From the NCBI GenBank assembly GCA_029006155.1, contig JAQXGF010000003.1, forward strand, positions 28,890 to 92,889: DNA of 64,000 nt. The letters run 5' to 3'. The position numbers and the translations under genes are program-made. A model generated the notes under the pieces. It was not told the origin of the DNA. It was given only the letters and a program-made list of their open reading frames with translations, and made no database searches. Origin of the DNA: Lachnospiraceae bacterium (lineage in GTDB: Bacteria > Bacillota > Clostridia > Lachnospirales > Lachnospiraceae). Positions 34,369-42,380 of this stretch are shown piece after piece. Within the stretch, counting starts at the first letter, position 1, and the number at the start of each line of letters is the position of its first letter.

Positions 34369-35454
34369 ATGGGAAGAGCACCGAAGTATCAGCAGATCAC
34401 AGAATGGATTCAGAACCAAATAGCATGCGGGAAGCTCTCGAATGGGGACCGGCTGGAGTCGGAGCATGAGCTTTCCGCACGGTTTCAGCTGAGCCGTCAG
34501 ACGGTGCGGCATGCACTTTTGGAGCTGGAAGAGGCCGGGATTGTGAGCCGGGTAAAAGGCAGCGGCACGTACATCCAGTACGGGACCGGGAGCACGGAGC
34601 CACTCTCGCAGACGGTGACGATCATCAGTACCTATGCGGACAGCTACATCTTTCCGAAGCTTTTGCAGGTGATGGTGCGCAGACTCTCAAAGGCAGGCTA
34701 CAGCACGAAGATCATGTTCACGAACAATCGGGTCGAGACGGAGGGACGGTTGCTGCGTCAGATTTTGTCCGATGGCAGTCGGGATCCGCTTCTGGTCGAA
34801 CCGGTCATGAGTGGGCTGCCCAATCCGAATCTGGGCTACTACCGGAAGCTGCAGGCAGCCGGGATCCCGATCCTCTTTTTCCACAGTTTCTATCCGGAGC
34901 TGTCGATTCCACACGTGAGTATGGATGACCGTGCGGTCGGGCGTGCGGCGACGGAGTATCTGTTACGGCAGGGCCACACGCGGATCGGAGGCATTTTCAA
35001 GGCCGATGATGGTCAGGGGCGCCTGCGCTACGCGGGATTTACCGATGCGATGCGCGCTTTTGACGCTGAGATCCGGGAGGAGCGCATTTCATGGATCGAT
35101 ACACAGGAGCTGCGGGATCAGCTATCCTACAGCCCGTACCTTTTGCGGCGCCTGCAGACTTGCAGCGCATGCGTCTGCTACAACGATGAGATCGCACATC
35201 TGGTGACGGATCAGTGCCTTGCAGCTGGGATCCGCATTCCGGAAGATCTTTCCCTCATCAGCGTGGACAATTCTGAGCTGGCGAAGCTGAACGCCGTGCC
35301 GCTGACTTCGGTGATCCATCCGCTGGAGGCGCTCGGCGAGAAAGTAGCGGAGAATCTGCTGCTGCTCATCACAGATAAAAGTTATGAGGCGACATTTGAA
35401 TTTGCTCCGGAGATCGAGGAGCGCGCGTCGGTCGTAACTGCTGATCGCATGTGA
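34369..35454 (+). CDS. araR: AraR-type repressor (GntR DNA-binding, LacI-like effector domain)
   Basis: Regulator of 361 residues with a GntR winged helix at about 1-70 (ESEHELSARFQLSRQTVRHA, then GSGTYI) and a LacI/periplasmic-binding-like effector domain at about 80-355 (DDRAVGRAATEYLLRQGHTRIGGI in pieces). This chimeric layout is typical of AraR, the arabinose-responsive repressor. The adjacent gene is L-arabinose isomerase, which supports the call. The ribosome site is weak (GAGG close to the ATG), so the start is less certain. It probably represses araA and itself. Confidence 0.88.
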   Translation: MGRAPKYQQITEWIQNQIACGKLSNGDRLESEHELSARFQLSRQTVRHALLELEEAGIVSRVKGSGTYIQYGTGSTEPLSQTVTIISTYADSYIFPKLLQVMVRRLSKAGYSTKIMFTNNRVETEGRLLRQILSDGSRDPLLVEPVMSGLPNPNLGYYRKLQAAGIPILFFHSFYPELSIPHVSMDDRAVGRAATEYLLRQGHTRIGGIFKADDGQGRLRYAGFTDAMRAFDAEIREERISWIDTQELRDQLSYSPYLLRRLQTCSACVCYNDEIAHLVTDQCLAAGIRIPEDLSLISVDNSELAKLNAVPLTSVIHPLEALGEKVAENLLLLITDKSYEATFEFAPEIEERASVVTADRM

Positions 35455-35645
35455 TTGTGAGCGGGAAGCGAAGCGCATACGAGTATGGCGGCAGATAAGC
35501 GGATGCATACATATCAGTGACAAAAGAACCGGAAACGGTGTGTCGCTGTGGGATTGATATAGAAAAAACGGATACTGGGACAGGGCGGCACATGCCGTCT
35601 CATCCTGCAATATATACACACAACCAAGCAAAGGAGAATAATACG

Positions 35646-37142
35646 ATGAAAGCAGCAAAGAATTACAAGTTCTGGTTTGCAACCGGATCTCAGGATCTGT
35701 ATGGCGAGGAGTGCCTGCGCAAAGTAGCAGAGCATTCCAGAATTATCGTGGACCGTTTGAACGCTTCCGGCGTTCTGCCGTATGAGGTCGTATGGAAGCC
35801 GACTCTGATCACGAACGAAGTCATCCGCCGGACCTTCAACGAGGCAAATGCGGACGAGGAGTGCGCAGGCGTCATCACATGGATGCACACCTTCTCCCCG
35901 GCGAAGTCCTGGATCCTCGGACTGCAGGAGTACCGCAAGCCGCTTCTTCATCTGCACACCCAGTTCAATCAGGAGATCCCGTATGACACGATCGACATGG
36001 ACTTCATGAACGAGAACCAGGCAGCACACGGCGATCGTGAGTACGGCCATATCGTGACCAGAATGGGCATCGAGCGCAAGGTCATCGTAGGATACTGGGA
36101 AGACCGTCAGGTACAGGAGCGTATCGCATCCTGGATGCGTACCGCGATCGGTATCATGGAGAGCAGCCACATCCGCGTGATGCGTGTCGCAGACAACATG
36201 CGCAACGTAGCCGTTACCGAGGGCGATAAGGTCGAGGCTCAGATCAAGTTCGGCTGGGAAGTAGACGCATATCCGGTCAACGAGATCGCAGAGGCAGTCG
36301 AGGCAGTCGGCAAGGCAGATGTTGATACACTCGTAGAAGAGTACTATGACAAATATCAGATCCTGCTCGAAGGCAGAGACGAGGCGGAGTTCCGCCGTCA
36401 TGTAGCCGTACAGGCACAGATCGAGATCGGCTTCGAGCGCTTCCTTGAGGAGAAGAACTATCAGGCGATCGTGACACACTTCGGTGATCTTGGCTCCTTA
36501 AAGCAGCTTCCGGGTCTGGCGATCCAGAGACTGATGCAGAAGGGCTACGGCTTCGGCGGAGAGGGCGACTGGAAGACCGCAGCAATGGTCCGTTTGATGA
36601 AGATCATGGCACAGAACACCCCGAACGCAAAGGGTACTTCCTTCATGGAGGACTACACCTACAATCTCGTACCGGGCAAGGAAGGCGTGCTCGAGGCACA
36701 CATGCTTGAGGTTTGCCCGACGATCGCAGACGGCCCGATCAGCATCAAGGTAAATCCGCTGACGATGGGTGACCGTGAGGACCCGGCGCGTCTCGTATTC
36801 ACCGCAAAGGAAGGCCCGGCAGTAGCGACCTCCCTGATCGACCTTGGCAACCGCTTCCGTCTGATCATCAACAGCGTAGACTGCAAGAAGACCGAGAAGC
36901 CGATGCCGAAGCTTCCGGTAGCGACCGCATTCTGGACTCCGCAGCCGGATCTCGCGACAGGCGCAGAGGCATGGATCCTCGCAGGCGGCGCACACCACAC
37001 TGCATTCTCCTACGACCTGACTGCAGAGCAGATGGGCGACTGGGCCGCAGCGATGGGCATCGAGGCCGTTTACATCGACAAGGATACGACGATCCGCAAC
37101 TTCAAGAACGAGCTGAAGTGGAATTCCGTATACTATAGATAA
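35646..37142 (+). CDS. araA: L-arabinose isomerase
   Basis: Cytoplasmic enzyme of 498 residues converting L-arabinose to L-ribulose with Mn. The length equals the family's usual one, and the metal/catalytic regions GGEGDWKTAA, GTSFMEDYTY, LEAHMLEVCP and GGAHHTAFSYD are all present, giving the two Glu and two His ligands. AAAGGAG lies before the ATG at 35646; the frame is open further upstream but without a site. Codon choice is strongly biased toward a small set, unlike nearby genes, which suggests high expression. araB and araD are not in this window, and a terminator follows, so araA is monocistronic or only coupled to araR. I see no clear promoter or operator in 35455-35645. Confidence 0.96.
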   Translation: MKAAKNYKFWFATGSQDLYGEECLRKVAEHSRIIVDRLNASGVLPYEVVWKPTLITNEVIRRTFNEANADEECAGVITWMHTFSPAKSWILGLQEYRKPLLHLHTQFNQEIPYDTIDMDFMNENQAAHGDREYGHIVTRMGIERKVIVGYWEDRQVQERIASWMRTAIGIMESSHIRVMRVADNMRNVAVTEGDKVEAQIKFGWEVDAYPVNEIAEAVEAVGKADVDTLVEEYYDKYQILLEGRDEAEFRRHVAVQAQIEIGFERFLEEKNYQAIVTHFGDLGSLKQLPGLAIQRLMQKGYGFGGEGDWKTAAMVRLMKIMAQNTPNAKGTSFMEDYTYNLVPGKEGVLEAHMLEVCPTIADGPISIKVNPLTMGDREDPARLVFTAKEGPAVATSLIDLGNRFRLIINSVDCKKTEKPMPKLPVATAFWTPQPDLATGAEAWILAGGAHHTAFSYDLTAEQMGDWAAAMGIEAVYIDKDTTIRNFKNELKWNSVYYR

Positions 37143-37174
37143 GAAGAAACAGAACATAACATGCAATCTTTGGC

Positions 37175-37209
37175 GTCCGGGCGGGACTGATCCGTCCGGG
37201 CGTTTTTTG
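37175..37209 (+). terminator. Rho-independent terminator after araA
   Basis: CGTCCGGGCGG (37175-37185) pairs with CCGTCCGGGCG (37193-37203), followed by six T. Confidence 0.88.
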
Positions 37210-37304
37210 TTTTACCGGAAATTTTTTTGACCTGTGTTTCTGTAAGGAAAATACGACATGAATTGTATATGCATATTTTGTCGAAACATGTCAGATGATA
37301 CAAA

Positions 37305-37334
37305 TTGACAGAAAATAATGCTCCACGCTATAAT
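37305..37334 (+). promoter_or_regulatory. Promoter of the third SBP-hybrid kinase operon
   Basis: TTGACA (37305-37310), 18-bp spacer, TATAAT (37329-37334). Confidence 0.85.
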
Positions 37335-37422
37335 AAAATTATTGTTATTCAGGTAGAACATTTCGTAAATGACACAGGCAGAATGCTCTGTGCCGATCAG
37401 AATGGCGAAGGATAAAGGGCAG

Positions 37423-38232
37423 ATGAAAAAACTGGCAATTTTTGGAATCGTACTTGGAGTGACATTGACCGGCGGGTGCGCCGGGCAGTCTTTAAAAGAG
37501 GGATCAAGGATGGGCGAACTGCCGCAGATCGTCATCGGCAGCGATCATTACCCACCGTATAATTATGAGGATGCGAATGGAAAACCGACCGGAATCGATG
37601 TGGATCTGGCGACCGAGGCATTCCGCCGTATGGGATATGAGGCGGTCTTTTCTTATATTAACTGGGAAGAAAAAAAGGAGCTGGTGGACAGCGGGCAGAT
37701 CGACTGCATCTGGGGCAGCTTTTCCATTGATGGCAGGGAGACAGAGTACCGCTGGAGTATACCGTATATGCACAGTGATCAGGTCGTGGCCGTCCGGAAA
37801 GACAGTGAGATCGAGAGCCTGTCCGATCTGGAGGGAAAGCGTGTGGCGGTTCAGTCTACGACGAAACCGGAGGAGATTTTTACGTCCCATACAGATGAGC
37901 GGATTCCACAGGTACAGGAGCTGTTCTCTTTGCAGAACCGCGAGCTGCTCTATCCATTTTTGAGCAAGGGCTATGCGGATGCGATCGCTGCGCATGAGAC
38001 GGCGATCCGTCAGTGCATGAACGATTATGACCTGGATTACCGGATTCTCGATGAGCCGCTCGTCACCGTCGGCCTTGGCGTGGCATTTTCCAGGACCGAT
38101 GAACGGGGGCTTGAAGCGGAGCTGTCAGAGCAGTTCCGGGAAATGCAAAAGGACGGGACGATGGAGGCGATCATCGGAGCCTATCTGGAGCAGCCAGAAC
38201 ATTACCTGGAGGACGAAGTGGATGAAAAGTAG
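37423..38232 (+). CDS. Family-3 solute-binding lipoprotein linked to a hybrid kinase
   Basis: Lipoprotein of about 269 residues with a lipobox-like LTGGC after a short hydrophobic stretch. SBP_bac_3 features are IGSDHYPPYNYEDANGKPTG, IDVDLATEAF, WGSFSIDGRETEYRWSIPY and DLEGKRVAVQ, very like the protein at 25418. The ATG at 37423 gives a normal lipoprotein signal peptide; an ATG at 37402 or the open frame to 37369 would put a polar leader in front. No transporter genes are adjacent, and its stop overlaps the next kinase start by 11 bases, so it likely serves as the kinase's ligand receptor. Confidence 0.83.
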   Translation: MKKLAIFGIVLGVTLTGGCAGQSLKEGSRMGELPQIVIGSDHYPPYNYEDANGKPTGIDVDLATEAFRRMGYEAVFSYINWEEKKELVDSGQIDCIWGSFSIDGRETEYRWSIPYMHSDQVVAVRKDSEIESLSDLEGKRVAVQSTTKPEEIFTSHTDERIPQVQELFSLQNRELLYPFLSKGYADAIAAHETAIRQCMNDYDLDYRILDEPLVTVGLGVAFSRTDERGLEAELSEQFREMQKDGTMEAIIGAYLEQPEHYLEDEVDEK

Positions 38233-40441
38233 GGAAAAGCTTCTTGGCAGGCGGGGATCATTCCGGATGTGGCCGCTGGAACTCCTTATGGGGATCCTGA
38301 TACTGAGCGGCGTCTTTTTATTTGTGACGAATAAGGATATGCAAAAGACCGAGGAGCATCTTGCCAGTACGGTCGGCTATATCAAGGAGCAGTGCAACCA
38401 GTATGGAAGGATGACGCTGGCGTCAGAGACAAAGAGCCTGCTTCGCATCAGTGGAAGCGCGCGCCAGATCGAGCAGCAGCTGACCTGGCGGCTTCGGGTC
38501 GGGGATCCGTTTGCCCTGTCCGAAGCGTCTTTGGCGGGCTGTGTACGTGACAGCTATAGCACCGGCGCAGTGGTCCTGAATAAAGAAAAGGAGATCGAAG
38601 TGCAGTACGGAGTCGGAGAAAAGGAGGCGGCACTGCTGCAGCCGTATCTGGATTCGGAAGTACTGCGCGATACAGCAAACCATCCGGAGAAGACATATTC
38701 GGTCCGTTTTTCGGATACAGATGGCGCTTATATCGACCTGGCGGCGGTGGGGATACCGACGACCGGCGGCATCGTAGTTGCGTATTACCATACACCGCTG
38801 GAATATATCGAATCGTTCAGTCTGACGACGGCGTCACTGCTTTCCGGCTACAGTGTGGAACACGATGGAACGATCGTAGTGAGCAGTGGAAATGAGATCG
38901 TAGCCTCCAATGATGAGAAGCTGGTCGGAAAAAGTACGGATGAGATCCCGATCTTAAGAAAAATCAAAGAGGTCGCACACAGTGACCGTCTGGTACATGA
39001 AAGAAAAGACGAGAATTCGATGGAGCAGAGCTTTGGGCTGATGGAGCATGGACGGGATTACTATATTTATGCTTATATGTCGGAATCAAATGTATTCGGC
39101 TCGACATTCCAGAATCTGTTTTATGCCTTGGTCATTTATCTGGCGGTCGTTGGTACGATCCACACGGTCCGCTGGAAAACGGCGCAGGGATACCGGGAAG
39201 ATCAGCTGCGGATCCAGAAAGAGTACACGGAGAATCTTCAGGTGAAAAATGAGCAGTTGAAGGAGGCGGTGCAGCAGGCAGACCGTGCAAATGTGGCAAA
39301 GACAAACTTTCTCTCAAGAATGAGCCATGATATCCGGACGCCGTTAAACGGAATCATCGGGCTTTTAAAGATTGATGAGGCGCATCCGGAAGACATCGGG
39401 CTGATCCGGGCCAATCAGAAAAAAATGATGGTGGCCGCACAGCACCTGCTGTCTCTGATTAATGATATCCTGCAGATGAGCAAGCTGGAGAGCGGAGAGA
39501 TCCAGCTCGCCCATGAACCGCTGAATCTGCAAAAGCTCTGCGAGGATGTGCTGACGATCGTGGAGCAGCGTGCGGCGGAGGCCGGGATTACATTGAACTA
39601 TGACCGGTCGGTCCGGCGGGTGGCATTTCAGAATGTATATGGCAGTCCGCTGCACATCCGGCAGATTTTTCTGAATATTTATGGCAACTGTATCAAATAC
39701 AATAAAGTGGGTGGAAATGTCAGGACATCCTGCACCTGTCTCGGAAATGCAGATGGGATCGTGACTTACCAGTGGACAATTGAAGACACCGGGATAGGGA
39801 TGAGCGAAGAATTTCTGGAACATATCTTTGATCCGTTTGCGCAGGAGCGGACGGATGCGCGGAGCGTCTATCATGGCAGCGGACTTGGCATGGCGATCGT
39901 CAAAAGCCTGGTCGACAAAATGAACGGGACGATCGAAGTGAAAAGCAAAGTGGATGTTGGCTCGACTTTCGTGATTACACTCCCATTTGAACTGGCCGAT
40001 GTGACGGCGCTTCCTCTGGATTTGAGTCCGGAAGAAACGATGCTAAAGGAGATCCGGGGGCTGCATCTGCTTCTGGCGGAAGACAACGAGCTGAACGCTG
40101 AGATCGCGCAGACACTCCTGGCAGACGAGGGCGTTACGATAACCCTCGCACATGACGGCAAGGAAGCGATTGATGCATTTACATCAAACCCGCCGGGGAC
40201 ATTTGACGGCATTTTGATGGACGTCATGATGCCGGTCATCGACGGATTGTCCGCGACCCGCACGATCCGCGCGATGGACCGGGCGGATGCAAAAACGATC
40301 CCGATCATCGCGATGACTGCAAATGCCTTTGACGAAGACATCCGCCGTTGCCTGAATGCCGGTATGAACGCGCACCTCGCAAAGCCGCTGCAGATGGAGC
40401 GGGTGGTGGAAGTGCTCGCGCGGAAATGTGGGAGGAATTAA
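38222..40441 (+). CDS. Hybrid sensor histidine kinase with one receiver domain
   Basis: Membrane kinase of 739 residues. A first membrane segment at about 19-37, an extracytoplasmic sensor to about 295, a second membrane segment at about 300-316, coiled coil, HisKA with SHDIRTP (His 369), HATPase_c with DTGIGMSEEF, and one C-terminal receiver (LMDVMMPVIDG). The start at 38222 lies within the upstream binding-protein gene. It is related to the kinases at 26256 and 29316 but lacks the first receiver. There is no DNA-binding output or HPt domain nearby. After the stop, 40442-40594 holds only a possible -10 box (TATAAT at 40531-40536). Confidence 0.9.
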   Translation: MKSREKLLGRRGSFRMWPLELLMGILILSGVFLFVTNKDMQKTEEHLASTVGYIKEQCNQYGRMTLASETKSLLRISGSARQIEQQLTWRLRVGDPFALSEASLAGCVRDSYSTGAVVLNKEKEIEVQYGVGEKEAALLQPYLDSEVLRDTANHPEKTYSVRFSDTDGAYIDLAAVGIPTTGGIVVAYYHTPLEYIESFSLTTASLLSGYSVEHDGTIVVSSGNEIVASNDEKLVGKSTDEIPILRKIKEVAHSDRLVHERKDENSMEQSFGLMEHGRDYYIYAYMSESNVFGSTFQNLFYALVIYLAVVGTIHTVRWKTAQGYREDQLRIQKEYTENLQVKNEQLKEAVQQADRANVAKTNFLSRMSHDIRTPLNGIIGLLKIDEAHPEDIGLIRANQKKMMVAAQHLLSLINDILQMSKLESGEIQLAHEPLNLQKLCEDVLTIVEQRAAEAGITLNYDRSVRRVAFQNVYGSPLHIRQIFLNIYGNCIKYNKVGGNVRTSCTCLGNADGIVTYQWTIEDTGIGMSEEFLEHIFDPFAQERTDARSVYHGSGLGMAIVKSLVDKMNGTIEVKSKVDVGSTFVITLPFELADVTALPLDLSPEETMLKEIRGLHLLLAEDNELNAEIAQTLLADEGVTITLAHDGKEAIDAFTSNPPGTFDGILMDVMMPVIDGLSATRTIRAMDRADAKTIPIIAMTANAFDEDIRRCLNAGMNAHLAKPLQMERVVEVLARKCGRN

Positions 40442-40600
40442 GAAAATCAAATGCGCACGATCCATCATCCGCATGCCGTGTACGGGCAGGAGCGGTTTAA
40501 GATGCTGCTGGTAGCTCTTGGATTTTTTAGTATAATTTGAGTGGAAAACAGCAGTAAGATGTGCTATATTGTAAGTAGGGAGACGAGCGGGTAAAAGAAG

Positions 40601-41683
40601 ATAAAAAAGAATCAATTAAAACAGGACACGATCTTAAAAAACTTTTGGCGAAACAATTGCCATTTTGCAGACTTGTTTAATGGAGTATTTTTTTCAGGAG
40701 AACCAATACTGAAGCCGGAAGACCTGACCGAAGTAGACACCGATGTATCGTCAATGTTGCGATTCAATGGACATGCGGAGACGGTGCAGAAAGTATTGGA
40801 CGTAGTGAAGAAAACGGCATATGGAGTTGATTTTGTGATTTTTGGACTTGAGAATCAGTCTAAGATTCATTATGCAATGCCGTTGCGTCATATGATTGGC
40901 GATGCATTTTCCTATCTGAAAGAGTATCAGGAGGTGGCAGCTCGAAATCGCAGGGACGGGAATTTTAAATCCTCCGATGAGTTTTTATCAAATCTGAAAA
41001 AAACAGACCGTTTGCATGCAGTGGTCAGCTTGTGTGTCTACTATGGAGAAGAAGCATGGGATGGCCCGCTTTGTCTGACGGATATGCTGGAGGTACCAGA
41101 GGCGTTAAGGCCACTTGTATCAGATTACCGAATGAATTTATTTCAGTTGCGTACCAGCGAAAATTTTGAGTTTCATGATGCGGATGTGCGCACGGTATTT
41201 GAAATCAGTCGATTTTTTTATGAGAAGGATTATGAAGCAATCCGTACAAAATATAAAGAAGAGGATATCGAAACAGAGCTGAGTCTGGTAATTGGAGCAA
41301 TTACAAGATCGCAAAAAATAATTGATACGGCATTGGAATCAACAGAAAAGGGAGGCGAGAGGAATATGCGTGATGTATTGGATGAAATGCTTGAGGCTCT
41401 ATGTGAAGACAGGTGCCAGAAAATGAGTCAGGAAATATATGATAGGGTAAGCCGGGAAGTGCGTCAGGAAGTACGTCAGGAAGTGCGTCAGGAAGTACGT
41501 CAGGAAGTACGTCAGGAAGTATGTCAAGAAGTGCGTCAGGAAGAGTTAGAGAAAAGCTTACAGGCGATGATCCGGACTTGCAGGAGATTTCATGCAAATC
41601 AGGCGGAGACGATAGAGAATATCCAAAAGGAATTTTCTCTGACGCCGGAAGCGGCAGCTGGATATGTAGAAAAATATTGGTGA
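40601..41683 (+). CDS. Rpn family recombination-promoting nuclease, start codon unresolved
   Basis: PD-(D/E)XK nuclease of the Rpn/Transposase_31 family, implicated in antiphage toxicity. Features include LFNGVFFSGEPILKPEDL, EVDTDVS, LENQSKIHYAMPLR, VVSLCVYYGEEAWDGP and a C-terminal (EVRQ)n stretch. The first canonical start in frame is TTG at 40673, but the upstream codons still encode the expected family N-terminus (LKQDTILKNFWRNN, then HFADLFN). Between the in-frame TAA at 40592 and 40673 there is no ATG, GTG or TTG. So initiation is at a rare codon such as ATA 40601, or the gene is damaged, or it is truncated to 40673. Upstream ATG at 40559 is in the same frame but stops at that TAA. Confidence 0.75.
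   Translation: MKKNQLKQDTILKNFWRNNCHFADLFNGVFFSGEPILKPEDLTEVDTDVSSMLRFNGHAETVQKVLDVVKKTAYGVDFVIFGLENQSKIHYAMPLRHMIGDAFSYLKEYQEVAARNRRDGNFKSSDEFLSNLKKTDRLHAVVSLCVYYGEEAWDGPLCLTDMLEVPEALRPLVSDYRMNLFQLRTSENFEFHDADVRTVFEISRFFYEKDYEAIRTKYKEEDIETELSLVIGAITRSQKIIDTALESTEKGGERNMRDVLDEMLEALCEDRCQKMSQEIYDRVSREVRQEVRQEVRQEVRQEVRQEVCQEVRQEELEKSLQAMIRTCRRFHANQAETIENIQKEFSLTPEAAAGYVEKYW
41366..41683 (+). CDS. Possible internal RpnS-type antitoxin start within rpn
   Basis: An in-frame ATG at 41366 is preceded by GGGAGGCGAGAGG, one of the strongest ribosome binding sites in this region although inside a gene. It would give a 105-residue protein (MRDVLDEMLEALCEDRC...) made of a helical region, the EVRQ repeats and the C-terminal helical tail. 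Established work on Rpn proteins describes short intragenic antitoxins (RpnS) made from such internal starts that block the long toxic form. The site here matches that idea; expression is not shown by sequence alone. Confidence 0.5.
   Translation: MRDVLDEMLEALCEDRCQKMSQEIYDRVSREVRQEVRQEVRQEVRQEVRQEVCQEVRQEELEKSLQAMIRTCRRFHANQAETIENIQKEFSLTPEAAAGYVEKYW
41457..41542 (+). repeat. 12-bp tandem repeat encoding EVRQ units in rpn
   Basis: About seven consecutive 12-bp units of the type GAAGTRCGTCAG encode repeated Glu-Val-Arg-Gln, one changed to EVCQ. The repeats stay in frame, so slippage would alter length without breaking the protein. Confidence 0.85.
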
Positions 41684-41765
41684 GCCGTGGAACAGCTTTT
41701 GTTTGTGAGCAAGCAGTCCGGCAGACTTAAAACGCAGAGCAAAGTAGGATAGTAGAGAAATGAAA

Positions 41766-41796
41766 AGGCAGGGGACTGGTCTCCTGCCTGACTTTT
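41766..41796 (+). terminator. Rho-independent terminator after rpn
   Basis: AGGCAGG (41766-41772) pairs with CCTGCCT (41783-41789), followed by a T-run. Confidence 0.75.
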
Positions 41797-41811
41797 TCGG
41801 GCAAAACAAAA

Positions 41812-41848
41812 GAGCCTGAACGCCTTGATTTTAAAGGCTTTCAGGCTC
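41812..41848 (-). terminator. Terminator of tRNA-Trp
   Basis: On the minus strand GAGCCTGAA...TTCAGGCTC forms a long stem with an internal GCCTT/AAGGC pair, followed by TTTTG. Confidence 0.85.
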
Positions 41849-41856
41849 CTAAGGAG

Positions 41857-41927
41857 CAGGGGATGAGAGAATCGAACTCCCACTAAGAGTTTTGGAGACT
41901 CCTGTCATACCACTTGACCAATCCCCT
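41857..41927 (-). tRNA. tRNA-Trp (anticodon CCA)
   Basis: On the minus strand the acceptor AGGGGAT pairs with ATCCCCT. The D arm follows. The anticodon stem GGAGT/ACTCT holds the loop CTCCAAA, giving anticodon CCA. The T arm is GGGAG-TTCGATT-CTCTC and the discriminator is G. CCA is not encoded. A promoter and terminator flank it. Confidence 0.93.
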
Positions 41928-41949
41928 ATGTCATCAACTGACCTTTATA

Positions 41950-41978
41950 TTTATACCACACTTCTGCATACCTGTCAA
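41950..41978 (-). promoter_or_regulatory. Promoter of tRNA-Trp
   Basis: On the minus strand TTGACA (41978-41973), 17-bp spacer, TATAAA (41955-41950). Confidence 0.85.
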
Positions 41979-42071
41979 CTATTTTTTGTATTTTTTATAT
42001 TTTCGGAAAAAATCGGACAAATTGCAGAAGCGAATGGTAATGGCATGGACGCGATATGCGGTGCCCGGATT

Positions 42072-42380
42072 TCAGCAGAGCACAAGCTCCAGCAGAAATA
42101 CGACAATGCAGGCAGCTGAGGACACGAAGAACAGGCTCTTTCCCATCCATGCGGCGACGATGGCGACGATCAGGGCAGCCCATGCGGAGATGGGACTTCC
42201 GGTCGCATCGAGGATGGCCGGGAAGGTCATAACGGCAAGCGTGACATACGGAATGTAATAAAGGAACGAGCGCAGGGTACGGTTCTTAATCTCTTTGCGG
42301 ATCAGTGTCAGCGGGATGACACGGATCAGTGTCGTGACGATAACCATGATGGCAATATAAATGTAAATATTATTCTGCAT
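42072..42380 (-). CDS. azlD: AzlD family branched-chain amino acid exporter subunit
   Basis: Small membrane protein of 102 residues with about four hydrophobic segments. It partners AzlC in exporting branched-chain amino acids or analogues. Features are IVTTLIRVIPLTLIRK near the N-terminus and YYIPYVTLAVMTFPAIL. Its start lies inside the azlC gene (11-base overlap), so the two are translationally coupled. Confidence 0.9.
   Translation of the reverse strand: MQNNIYIYIAIMVIVTTLIRVIPLTLIRKEIKNRTLRSFLYYIPYVTLAVMTFPAILDATGSPISAWAALIVAIVAAWMGKSLFFVSSAACIVVFLLELVLC

Noticed and set aside
41457..41542. CRISPR or minisatellite in non-coding DNA
   Set aside because: The 12-bp repeats are in frame inside the rpn gene and encode EVRQ units.
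40673..41683. Active transposase
   Set aside because: The family name Transposase_31 is historic; there are no terminal inverted repeats or target-site duplications around it, so Rpn nuclease is the better label.
41857..41927. tRNA-Gln
   Set aside because: The D arm looked Gln-like at first, but the loop CTCCAAA places CCA at the anticodon, giving Trp.
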